Source: Chloroflexota bacterium
GTDB taxonomy: Bacteria; Chloroflexota; Anaerolineae; Aggregatilineales; UBA2796
Direction of reading: 5' to 3'
DNA: 14,103 nucleotides
Assembly: GCA_017743585.1 (NCBI GenBank)
Contig: JAGHYP010000043.1
Coordinates: forward strand, 1 to 14,103
Positions 1-7,065 of this stretch are shown piece by piece (positions within the stretch are counted from its first letter, which is position 1; each line of letters starts with the position of its first letter). The notes beneath the pieces were generated by a model. That model saw only the letters and a list, made by a program, of their open reading frames with translations, did not search any database and was not told the DNA's origin. The translations under genes and the position numbers were made by a program.

Positions 1-1
1 C

Positions 2-336
2 AAAGATAATCCCTTCGATGTTGGCGGCGTGCCGCCTGAGGCGGCTGCGGTTGTGCCTTCGCCTGCTGCGCCTGCCGCTGAGCCTTCTGCGCGCTCGCCA
101 TTCGCGATCTTCGAATTCACGTCGATCCGTATCTCGGATCGCGGGGCGCCGCGCGCGCTTTCCACGTCGGGCAAATATGCGCGTTTTGGCTTCCCTTTGG
201 CGTCTTGGATGAATATCTCAAGCGCGCTGAATTGAGCGCCGATGTGGTAGCGAACCTGCCTGCCGGCACGTTGCTACCGCATAAGCCTGTCAAGATGCGT
301 ATTGACCAAAATGGCGCGGCTGCCTTTGTGGACTAG
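2..336 (+). pseudogene. 3' end of an unrecognised gene, split by a -1 frame change
   Basis: I do not recognise this protein. Two overlapping frames together read like one coding sequence. The first is open from base 2 and stops at 235: an Ala/Pro-rich linker followed by a compact segment containing FTSIRISDRGAPRALSTSG and KYARFGFP. The second is open from base 82, looks protein-like from about base 196, and ends in LPHKPVKMRIDQNGAAAFVD with TAG at 334-336. Joining them at 193-199 gives a continuous protein, with FGFP followed by GVLDEYLKRAELSADVVANL. The junction C CCT TTG matches the X XXY YYZ pattern of -1 slippery sites, so a programmed shift is possible. A one-base deletion (pseudogene or assembly error close to the contig end) is at least as likely. 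The 5' end lies outside the window. The stop overlaps the stop of the opposing transposase tail at the CTAG at 333-336. Confidence 0.45.
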
Positions 337-811
337 TCTAGGTAAAGGTCTTTGACCAGTTCTTCAACTGTGATAGGTTCGGGCGACGCGGGCTTGGGCG
401 GCTGCTTAGGCAGATGCTAGGGCGCGTCGTTGCTTCATCTGGCTCGGATCGTAGCCATTCTCGCTGCGGGCGACGGCGGCTAGGATACGCGCTAGCTTGG
501 CGCGCGCGGCTGTGAATTTCTTGCCGCCATTCTTCTCTCCGCCATTGAAGTAGCGGCGGATCGGGTTGTCGGGCGCTGTGGGCTTCACCAAGTTGAGAGT
601 CCATATGAAGAGTGCATTCATCGCTGGGCGGTAGCCTTTCTTGTGCGCGTGGCTCTCGTGCGTTATGCCGCTGCTCTTCACTTGCGGGAATGCGCCTAAC
701 GCTGCTTTGAACTGCTCAGTTTCCATCTGGTCTGCCTTGCCGTGTGTTGCTACATGCAAGGCTGCGATCTGAGATTGATTTGACAATGACTGGGGCGCTT
801 GGTGGCGCGAT
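333..811 (-). pseudogene. IS110-family transposase C-terminal remnant, with a frameshifted tail
   Basis: The main frame (stop at 406-408, open back to 811) resembles the C-terminal Transposase_20 domain of IS110/IS116/IS902 enzymes. It has an LGAFPQVKSSG block (family: Gly-x-x-Pro...SG), a KKGYRPAMNALF segment in place of the usual KxGxxxLRxALY, then NPIRRYF and ARAKLARILAAVARSENGYDP. Full-length IS110 transposases have roughly 300-400 residues including an N-terminal DEDD RuvC-like domain. Here only about 106-133 codons exist and the upstream DNA already belongs to the M23 gene region, so the catalytic half is missing. Possible starts are TTG at 786 or ATG at 726, the latter preceded by GGCAAGG. 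A second minus frame, 416-333, encodes a coding-like tail ending ITVEELVKDLYLD, which suggests that one base has been gained or lost near 410-416. The match is from pattern recall only, and the family assignment is moderate. Confidence 0.5.
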
Positions 812-815
812 TATA
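810..815 (-). promoter_or_regulatory. candidate -10 box TATAAT reading leftward
   Basis: A perfect TATAAT on the minus strand (context GCTGCTATAATCGCGCC) lies about 25 nt upstream of the earliest possible start of the transposase remnant. No convincing -35 box is present at the usual distance. Confidence 0.35.
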
Positions 816-864
816 GCAGCGTGCTTTCACTCTCTCGGTTGAACGTGAGGGTATCGTGGCGTGT

Positions 865-870
865 TATAAT
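865..870 (+). promoter_or_regulatory. extended -10 promoter (TGTTATAAT) for the M23 gene
   Basis: A perfect TATAAT is preceded by TG-T, an extended -10 element. A TTGAAC lies at 839-844, but the 20-nt spacer is too long for a normal sigma-70 pair. Transcription would begin near 877, inside any reading frame that started at the GTG at 856. This supports the ATG at 916 as the real start of the downstream gene. Confidence 0.5.
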
Positions 871-915
871 GACTGCGCTACTATTCGGAGCAGCAGCTCA
901 AGTTTGAAAAGACAC

Positions 916-1788
916 ATGTCTAGAAAACTTCTGGTCGCATTCGCGCTGATCGCCGTGCTCAGCCTCGGCGCGCTGATGCATATCCGCGCGCGAGATGCAG
1001 TGATCATCACGCTGAACTTTGAGTTTCTTCGGCAAGGCACGGCAGGCGTGATCAGTTTGAGCGGACCTGACCTAGTTGGCGGCGTGGTGAGCGCGTTTGA
1101 GCGCACCTACCCATTCTTCTCGGTCACGGGCGGCTTTGCCGCGCTGCTCGCCGTGCCAATGGAGCAGCGCATTCGCGATTATCCGATCACAGTCACAATC
1201 TACCGCGCCAATGGCGAGACGCTGACTTGGGAAGGCACGGTCAAAGTCACCTCAGGCGAGTTCATCCGGGAGCCGATGTTCATCCTGCCCTCAGAGAAGC
1301 TCCACCTGCTGGATATGTCTGTGCAAGAAAACGAAGATGCGCGCATGAATAGCATCTATAGCGTCGTGACGCCTGAGCGTTTCTGGGAAGGGCAGTTCAG
1401 TTTGCCTGCCAACGCGCCAACTACCTCGCCATTTGGCAGCGTGCGCGATTTCAACGATGGCTCGACGCGGCGGCACAGCGGCTGCGATTTCCAAGTGCCT
1501 GTTGGCACGCCCGTCAAAGCCTCTGCCAGCGGACGAGTCGTGTATGCGCGTCCGCTGGATATCCACGGCAACAACGTGATCATCGATCACGGCTGGGGTG
1601 TTCTCAGCAACTACTCGCACTTGAGCCAGATTTTCGTCGTGCCGGGGCAGATCGTGTTGCAGGGCGAGGTGATCGGCTTGAGCGGCAACACGGGGCGCAG
1701 CACTGGCCCGCACTTGCACTGGGAAATTGCCGTGAACGGCGTCTTGGTCGATCCAATGGACTTCATCCGCCTCAAAATGCCGACCTGA
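916..1788 (+). CDS. Membrane-anchored or secreted M23 (LytM-type) metallopeptidase
   Basis: A zinc peptidase of the M23 family; members cut peptide bridges of peptidoglycan or regulate other hydrolases outside the cytoplasmic membrane. From ATG 916 the protein has 290 residues. Residues 4-22 form a hydrophobic signal or anchor helix after MSRK. Residues ~28-160 form the beta-rich region often found before this domain. Residues ~165-282 are the peptidase: HSGCD gives H187 and D191, YSHLS gives H235, and GPHLHWE gives H266 and H268. By LytM homology, H187, D191 and H268 bind zinc, and H235 and H266 are catalytic, so the active site looks complete. An in-frame GTG at 856 would add 20 polar residues before the signal peptide and lies upstream of the -10 box, so I reject it. 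No strong Shine-Dalgarno is visible. comEC follows after 25 nt, suggesting co-transcription. Confidence 0.9.
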   Translation: MSRKLLVAFALIAVLSLGALMHIRARDAVIITLNFEFLRQGTAGVISLSGPDLVGGVVSAFERTYPFFSVTGGFAALLAVPMEQRIRDYPITVTIYRANGETLTWEGTVKVTSGEFIREPMFILPSEKLHLLDMSVQENEDARMNSIYSVVTPERFWEGQFSLPANAPTTSPFGSVRDFNDGSTRRHSGCDFQVPVGTPVKASASGRVVYARPLDIHGNNVIIDHGWGVLSNYSHLSQIFVVPGQIVLQGEVIGLSGNTGRSTGPHLHWEIAVNGVLVDPMDFIRLKMPT

Positions 1789-1813
1789 GCACAGGCGGAA
1801 AGGCTGAGCGGAC

Positions 1814-4207
1814 GTGCTGTTGCTCTACATGGTCATGGCGTGGTGCAGCGGTATCGCTCTGAGCGCAGCGCGTCCTGAAGCAATGGCGCTGCACAGCGCG
1901 CTGCCTGTGCTAGCTGCCTTGGGCGGCCTTGCAGGCGCTGCGCTCGGCTATCGGATGCGCAGCGTGCGCCGCATGTGCTTATGCCTTGCCGCAGCGGGCT
2001 TCGGCGCGATGTGTCACAGCGCGGCGTCTCAGCCATTCCGCCCTGATCAGCTGGCGTTTTACAACGATCTCGGCGGAGCAGTCATAGAAGGCGTGGTGAG
2101 CGCGCCGCCCGAGCGTCGCGAGAACGCGCTGCGCCTGCGGCTGAGCGCCAAACGCTGGGCGCGCGGCAAGTGCAGCCAGACAGTGCAAGGCGAGGCGCTG
2201 GTTTACACTGAGCGCTACGCAGAAGTGCGCTATGGCGACCTATTGCGCGTGCGCGGCGCGCCACAGACGCCGCCGACCTTCGATACGTTCTCTTTCCGCG
2301 ACTTCTTGGCGCGGCAAGGCGTTCATACGATTGTGCAGCGCGCTGAGATCAGCCTGCTCAAACGCGATCAAGGCGATGCGTTCCTAGCCGCGCTCTACGC
2401 GCTGCGCGCTGAGGCAGGCGCGCTGATCAGACGCTTGCTGCCCGATCCGCAAGCGGCATTTTTAGCGGGCGTCTTGCTTGGCGACGAGAGCAATATCACG
2501 GCGTCGCTTGCCGATGCCTTTCGGCGCACCAACACCTCGCATTTGCTCGCCATCAGCGGGGCGAACATCGCCGTGATTGTAGCGTTGCTGATAGCGCTAG
2601 CGCGCCTGCTGCCGCGCCGTTGGGCAGGGCGTGCCGGCACGTTCATTGTGACCGTGTGCGGCGTCTCGCTTTACACGCTTTTCGTCGGCGTAGAGCCTTC
2701 CGTAGTCCGCGCCGCGATCATGGCGACCTTCGTGCTATTAGCAGAGCGCTTGGGCAGGCGCAACGACGGCTTGACGGCGCTCGCCGCTGCCGTCTTCCTA
2801 ATGACCTTGCTCAATCCGTTGATGCTGTTCGACCTGGGGCTGATCTTGAGCGCGACAGCCACGCTTGGCTTGATCCTGTATCTGCCGCCGCTTACGCGGC
2901 TGAGCGAGTGGCTTCTGAGCCGCCTGACCGACTCAGAACGCGCGCAACGCATCGCGTTGTTCTTGGCGGAGTGGTTCCTGACCACAGTGGCGGCACAGAT
3001 CACCACTTTGCCGATCATTCTGCTCATCAATGGCGCATTTGCGCCGCTCGGCGTGGTGGTGAACCTTTTGGTGGCGCCTGCGCAGCCGCTGATCATGACA
3101 GGCGGCTTGGCGACCCTAGCGCTCGGCGCGCTGTGGCAGCCGCTCGGTCAATTGGCGGCTTGGACGGTCGGCCTGCCGCTCAGCTACACGCTCACGATCA
3201 TTCGCAGCGCGGCCGATATGGCTGCGCTCAGCGTGCCTATCGCGCTCACGCCCTTGAGCGCTGCGCTGTATTACGGCGCGCTCTTCGGTCTGACCGCGTT
3301 CGCTATGCAGCATCCTGCCGTGCGGCGGCGCGTTTGGACTTGGCTGCGCAAGGCGCGGCGCTCGGCGGCGCTTGTGCTGAGCGGCGGCAGCGTGGCAGCC
3401 CTCATCTGGGCTTTCGTGATGGCGCGCCCTGATGGCAAACTGCACCTCTGGTGGCTAGCTGTTGGCGAGGGCAGCGCCGTACTAATTCAAACGCCGCACG
3501 GCGCGCATATTCTAATCGACGGCGGCGAGAATCCGCGGCGCCTTCAGCAGGCGCTCGGCGATCAGCTGCCTTTCTACAAGCGTCACCTCGATCTGCTGAT
3601 CGTCACTGCGCCGCACGACAAGCTGATCGGCGCGCTGCCCGCCTTGCTGGAGCGCTACAGCATCGGCGCGCTTGTACACAACGGGCAGCGCACAGCCAGC
3701 CCGACCTTCCTCGCCTTTGAACGCGCTTTGCAAAGGATGGGCGCGCCCAGCCAGCCGATCGGCGCCGGTTGGCAGATCGAGACGAGCGACGGCGTGCGGA
3801 TCGTCGCGCTGGCGCCGCACAGCGTGCCTGAGGTCGCGGCGCGCCCTGATAGCGCACCGCTGATCTTGCGCGTGGAGCATGGCATGGCGCGCTTCCTGAT
3901 AGCGGCTGAGGTATCGCCTGAGGCAATGGAGAATTTGCTCAAGCAGGCGGATGACCTATGGGCACACGTTGTGCAATTGCCCGCCAATGGCGCTGCCAAT
4001 GGCAATCCGCCGCGCTGGATAGAACGGACGCAGCCGCAGCTTGCGGTTGTAGTGGCTGAGATGGGCCGAGCGAGCGCACAGCCCGCCGAAGCGCTGATCA
4101 AGCGCTTGAGCGTGCCGCTTTATCGCACAGATCAGCACGGCACGCTGCACTTCATCAGCGATGGCGCGACGCTGACCGTGCGTACAGCGCGGGGCGTGCA
4201 TCCGTGA
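1814..4207 (+). CDS. comEC: ComEC/Rec2-family DNA uptake channel with a degenerate metallo-beta-lactamase-like domain
   Basis: ComEC is the inner-membrane channel that brings single-stranded DNA into the cytoplasm during natural transformation. The 797-residue product has the expected order. An N-terminal hydrophobic and OB-like region (DUF4131 type) covers about 1-190. The polytopic Competence domain covers about 205-495, with SHLLAISGANI at 242-252 (the family often has SGxH here). A metallo-beta-lactamase-like domain covers about 540-797. That last domain keeps its fold signatures (LAVGEGS, ILIDGGE, LYRTDQHGTLHF) but not its ligands. The usual HxHxDH is TAPHDKLIGA at 598-607, the usual GD is AEVS at 698-701, and the usual PHHGS is PANGA at 723-727. 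The domain is therefore probably not a metal-dependent nuclease. The GTG start at 1814 follows GGAAAGG by about 11 nt; no better in-frame start is evident. I see no other competence gene nearby. Confidence 0.92.
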   Translation: MLLLYMVMAWCSGIALSAARPEAMALHSALPVLAALGGLAGAALGYRMRSVRRMCLCLAAAGFGAMCHSAASQPFRPDQLAFYNDLGGAVIEGVVSAPPERRENALRLRLSAKRWARGKCSQTVQGEALVYTERYAEVRYGDLLRVRGAPQTPPTFDTFSFRDFLARQGVHTIVQRAEISLLKRDQGDAFLAALYALRAEAGALIRRLLPDPQAAFLAGVLLGDESNITASLADAFRRTNTSHLLAISGANIAVIVALLIALARLLPRRWAGRAGTFIVTVCGVSLYTLFVGVEPSVVRAAIMATFVLLAERLGRRNDGLTALAAAVFLMTLLNPLMLFDLGLILSATATLGLILYLPPLTRLSEWLLSRLTDSERAQRIALFLAEWFLTTVAAQITTLPIILLINGAFAPLGVVVNLLVAPAQPLIMTGGLATLALGALWQPLGQLAAWTVGLPLSYTLTIIRSAADMAALSVPIALTPLSAALYYGALFGLTAFAMQHPAVRRRVWTWLRKARRSAALVLSGGSVAALIWAFVMARPDGKLHLWWLAVGEGSAVLIQTPHGAHILIDGGENPRRLQQALGDQLPFYKRHLDLLIVTAPHDKLIGALPALLERYSIGALVHNGQRTASPTFLAFERALQRMGAPSQPIGAGWQIETSDGVRIVALAPHSVPEVAARPDSAPLILRVEHGMARFLIAAEVSPEAMENLLKQADDLWAHVVQLPANGAANGNPPRWIERTQPQLAVVVAEMGRASAQPAEALIKRLSVPLYRTDQHGTLHFISDGATLTVRTARGVHP

Positions 4208-4215
4208 TTTCCTTT

Positions 4216-4230
4216 GCGCTACAATCTGCG
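4216..4230 (+). promoter_or_regulatory. candidate promoter -10 region (GCGCTACAATCTGCG) for the VWA gene
   Basis: A TACAAT box sits about 32 nt before the ATG at 4258, in the short gap after comEC. The 15 bases match the minus-strand -10 region of the TPR gene (12318-12332) at all but one position, which suggests a shared promoter type. No clear -35 box is seen. Confidence 0.5.
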
Positions 4231-4257
4231 CACCGCCTTAGCATGAGGATTTAGGCT

Positions 4258-5646
4258 ATGGACAAGCGATTGGTTGAGTTCATTCGGACGCTGCGCGCCG
4301 CTGGCGTGCGCATCTCTGTGGCGGAGAGCTGCGACGCTATGCGCGCTGTGGAGCAGGTGGGTGTGTACGAGCGCGGCGTTTTTCGATCAGCACTGCGCGC
4401 CACATTGGTCAAAGAAGCCTGTGATCTGCCCGTCTTCGACTATTTTTTCCCGCTCTTCTTCGACACCGCTGCGCCGCCGATGTTCAACATCGAGCAAGAG
4501 CTGACTCCTGACCAACAACAGATACTCAAGCAAGCGCTGCAATCGCTGGCGGGCAATCCGCAGGCACTGCAACAGCTGCTCCAACATTTTGTGCGCGGGC
4601 AACCGTTTGATCAAAGCCAGCTTGAGCAGCTCAGCCAGCAAATCGGTCTGCCAAGTGCCAATTCGCTCGATCAGCAAGGCCACTATCAGCGGCTGATGAT
4701 GCGCGCGCTGAGCATGAACGAGCTGCGCGAGCTGCTCGATCGGCTAGAAGCAGCACTGCGAGAGGCCGGCTTGAGCGAAGAAGCCATCGAAGAGACCATG
4801 GCGATGCTGCGCGCCAATAACCAGGCGCTGCGCCAGCAGATCGAGCATTTCGTCAGCAGCCAAATCGCGCGGAACATGGGCGAACACCCGCCTGAGAAGC
4901 TTGACGCGCAGGACTTGATGCACACGCCATTCCGCGCCTTGAGCCAAGAGGAAGTCGAAGCGTTGCGCGATGAGGTGAAGCGCCTCGCTGCCAAGCTGCG
5001 CAGCCGCGCTGCTCTGCGCCAGCGCCGCGCTAACGACGGCGTGCTAGACCCCAAAAGCACCTTGCGCCACAACCTGCGCTATGGCGGCACGCCGATTGAG
5101 CTGCGCTTCCGCAAGCGCAGCTTGAAGCCGCGCCTCGTGCTGATCTGCGATATCTCCACCTCAGTGCGCTACTGCGCTGAGTTCATGCTCACGCTGATCT
5201 ACCAGCTGCAGGACCAGGTGGCGAAGGCGCGCAGCTTCATTTTCATCAGCGATTTGCACGAGATCAGCGATTATTTCAAGGCAATGCGCCCAGAGGCAGC
5301 TGTGCGGGAAGTGCTGCGCAGGCACCCGCCTGGCTCTTACAACACCGATCTCGGGCGCAGCCTACAGACGTTCTTCAGGGAGAAGCTGGACGCGCTCGAT
5401 AGCCGCACGACTGTTATTGTGCTGGGCGATGGGCGCAACAATTATAACGATCCGCGCCTTGACTTGGCGGCTGAGATGCAGCGGCGTGCGCGGCGCGTCC
5501 TGTGGTTCAATCCCGAGCCGCAGTATCAGTGGGGAACGGGCGATAGCGATATGTTAGCATACGCGCCGTTCACCTCAGGCGTCTATCAAGTGGCAAATAT
5601 GGCGCAGCTGGTCGAGGCGATTGACCGAGTCATGAGCGACGGTTGA
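4258..5646 (+). CDS. VWA domain-containing protein of the CoxE-like family
   Basis: A CoxE-like protein (VWA_CoxE). Such proteins usually partner MoxR-type AAA+ ATPases as metal-dependent adaptors in cofactor insertion or complex remodelling; the founding example is in carbon monoxide dehydrogenase maturation. The 462-residue protein starts with the family's LVEFIRTLRAAGVRIS block. Next comes a Gln-rich, largely helical middle (about 80-250) with likely coiled-coil stretches. The VWA domain covers about 290-460. Its MIDAS residues are visible: DISTS at 298-302, T363 in YNTDLG, and D391 in LGDGRNN. The start is supported by GAGG 9 nt upstream of the ATG. It has its own candidate promoter and ends overlapping the opposing small frame by 17 nt. 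No MoxR ATPase or CODH gene lies in the window, so the partner must be elsewhere and the client is unknown. Confidence 0.85.
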   Translation: MDKRLVEFIRTLRAAGVRISVAESCDAMRAVEQVGVYERGVFRSALRATLVKEACDLPVFDYFFPLFFDTAAPPMFNIEQELTPDQQQILKQALQSLAGNPQALQQLLQHFVRGQPFDQSQLEQLSQQIGLPSANSLDQQGHYQRLMMRALSMNELRELLDRLEAALREAGLSEEAIEETMAMLRANNQALRQQIEHFVSSQIARNMGEHPPEKLDAQDLMHTPFRALSQEEVEALRDEVKRLAAKLRSRAALRQRRANDGVLDPKSTLRHNLRYGGTPIELRFRKRSLKPRLVLICDISTSVRYCAEFMLTLIYQLQDQVAKARSFIFISDLHEISDYFKAMRPEAAVREVLRRHPPGSYNTDLGRSLQTFFREKLDALDSRTTVIVLGDGRNNYNDPRLDLAAEMQRRARRVLWFNPEPQYQWGTGDSDMLAYAPFTSGVYQVANMAQLVEAIDRVMSDG

Positions 5647-5770
5647 GCGCGACGCGCTGACGGATGGCGCGGCGCAGCGCATCTGCCGCGATCCATAGCG
5701 CCAGCGCGCTGAAGCCAAGCGGCGCCAGACAGCCCAGATAGAAGCAGCCTTCGCAACGGCGCTTCAGCAC
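5630..5770 (-). CDS. possible 46-residue membrane peptide, translationally coupled to the glycosyltransferase
   Basis: I do not recognise this peptide. A GTG overlaps the glycosyltransferase stop in the string GTGCTGA (5770-5764), a layout typical of translational coupling. The frame encodes a basic, Cys-containing start (KRRCEGC), a hydrophobic segment of about 20 residues (FYLGCLAPLGFSALALWIAA) and a basic tail, as expected of a single-pass membrane peptide. It ends 17 nt inside the 3' end of the convergent VWA gene. It fills the gap between the two genes, which otherwise contains nothing I can identify. Against it: it is short, has no known relative that I can name, and Shine-Dalgarno support cannot be judged inside the upstream gene. 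Confidence 0.35.
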   Translation of the reverse strand: MLKRRCEGCFYLGCLAPLGFSALALWIAADALRRAIRQRVALNRRS

Positions 5771-6999
5771 TGGCGCCTCCTGAGGAGACGACGTTGCAAG
5801 CGCACTGCCTCTGCGTAGTGGCCTTCCAAGTCGCGCATCACAGCCGACCAGGATTGCTGCTCCGCGTAAGCGCGTGCAGCAGCGCTCATCCGCGCGCGCA
5901 AGGCTGAGTCGGCGAGCAGCTGGCACGTCCGCTCGTGGAATGCCGCTTTGTCGTGCGCAGGGACGAGGAAGCCGGTCTCGCCGTGTCGCACCAGCGCTGC
6001 AGAGCCGCCTTGATCGGCCGCTATGACAGGCAAGCCGCTCGCCATTGCTTCTAAGATCACCTGCCCAAACGTCTCGCGCACAGCGGGGAAGACGAAGACG
6101 TCAGCAGCTGCGTAAGCGTCCGCTAGATCGTCGCCTAACAGATGGCCGATGAAGTGCGCCGCGCCGCCACCTGCGCAAAGCGCTTGCCGCACTTGCGGCA
6201 GATGCTCGCCATCGCCGACCAGCGTCAACGCGATAGATGGATCGCTCGCCAGGGCGCTGAGTGCCTCGAGGTGCTTTTCGCGCGCCATGCGGCCAACATA
6301 TAGCGCGACGCCGCGCGCTTGTGCGCGCCCGTTGCGCAGGCGCGCCTGCCATGCTGCCGAGCGCCGACTCGGCGTGAAGCGCGTCGTATCTACGCCGCGT
6401 CCCCAAAGCCGCAGCCGCTTGAAGCGCCATGCACGCAGCTGCGCTAAGACGACTGACGTCGGCACGAGCGTGAGCGTGCAGCCATTGTGAATGAAGCGCA
6501 GGATCGCCTTGAAGAGCGGCGCAAGATACGGCACGCCATAGCTATGCGCGTAGCCGGGCAGGTCGGTTTGATAGTTTGCCACGACTGGGACGCGCAACGC
6601 CCCGCCGCCTAGCATGCCGAGCGTGCCAAGCGTGAACGGACTGAACAGGTGGATCAGATCAGGCTGAAAGTGCTGCAGGCGCTCTAGGATAGGCGGCCAG
6701 AGCAACGCGACGCGCGTCTCAGGATAGCTGGGCAGCCACAAAGAAGGCACGCTGTAGATCGGCGTGCCTTCAACCTGTGCAGGCGCAGGCGATGGCGCGA
6801 AGACGAGCAATTGGCGTCCGCTTCGTTGCAGGTGGCGTATGGTCAGCAGCGCAGTGCGCGAGACGCCGTCCACTTTGGGCAGAAATGCCTCTGTGAAGAT
6901 CGCCACGCGCTGCACAGCTGTGCAAAGTGCCTCTGTGGGCAGCGGCTGACCGAGCGCGCTCGACTCTGCAGCGATGATCGCGGCAATCGGATCGCGCAT
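5764..6999 (-). CDS. Family 4 glycosyltransferase (GT-B), MgtA/SQD2-like
   Basis: Likely a cytoplasmic, membrane-associated retaining glycosyltransferase that moves a sugar from a nucleotide donor to a lipid or glycan. The closest recalled relatives are GDP-mannose-dependent mannosyltransferase MgtA and sulfoquinovosyltransferase SQD2. The 411-residue protein has an N-terminal Rossmann half starting at RVAIFTEAFLPKVDGVSRT (residues 31-49), then GRGVDTTRF at 200-208, YVGRMAREK at 234-242 opening the donor-binding half, and the EX7E motif ETFGQVILE (E309, E317). R237 and K242 are the expected donor-phosphate contacts. The ATG is supported by AAAAAGGTG upstream. About 30 residues precede the first Rossmann strand, which is long for the family. 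It lies 66 nt downstream of sdhB on the same strand with no clear terminator, so read-through from the sdh operon is plausible. Donor and acceptor cannot be told from the sequence. Confidence 0.86.
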   Translation of the reverse strand: MRDPIAAIIAAESSALGQPLPTEALCTAVQRVAIFTEAFLPKVDGVSRTALLTIRHLQRSGRQLLVFAPSPAPAQVEGTPIYSVPSLWLPSYPETRVALLWPPILERLQHFQPDLIHLFSPFTLGTLGMLGGGALRVPVVANYQTDLPGYAHSYGVPYLAPLFKAILRFIHNGCTLTLVPTSVVLAQLRAWRFKRLRLWGRGVDTTRFTPSRRSAAWQARLRNGRAQARGVALYVGRMAREKHLEALSALASDPSIALTLVGDGEHLPQVRQALCAGGGAAHFIGHLLGDDLADAYAAADVFVFPAVRETFGQVILEAMASGLPVIAADQGGSAALVRHGETGFLVPAHDKAAFHERTCQLLADSALRARMSAAARAYAEQQSWSAVMRDLEGHYAEAVRLQRRLLRRRQC

Positions 7000-7065
7000 A
7001 GCACACCTTTTTGGAGTGCCAGAGGAGCAGCGCTGCGCCCGCTGTGCTGAAAAAGTGAATGTGCT

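Noticed and set aside
338..604. 88-residue minus-strand frame opposite the start of the window
   Set aside because: It mostly overlaps the transposase remnant in another frame, and its composition (Arg/Pro/Ser-rich) is that of a shadow frame. Only the separate tail at 333-416 looks coding.
856..915. GTG at 856 as the start of the M23 peptidase
   Set aside because: It would put 20 polar residues before the signal helix and lies upstream of the TATAAT at 865-870; ATG 916 gives a normal signal sequence.
2620..3432. 270-residue plus-strand frame inside comEC
   Set aside because: It is Arg/Ala/His-rich, without motifs, and fully inside a clear membrane-protein gene; an overlapping frame of GC-rich sequence.
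1900..4200. Very frequent CTGAGC/TGAGCG words as a possible Chi-like or segregation motif
   Set aside because: They follow the reading frame as common Leu-Ser and Glu-Arg codon pairs in Ala/Leu-rich proteins; no orientation signal can be shown in 14 kb.
7000..7065. Possible intrinsic terminator between sdhB and the glycosyltransferase
   Set aside because: Only a weak 5-bp stem (CAGCG/CGCTG) with no T-run after it; not enough to call.
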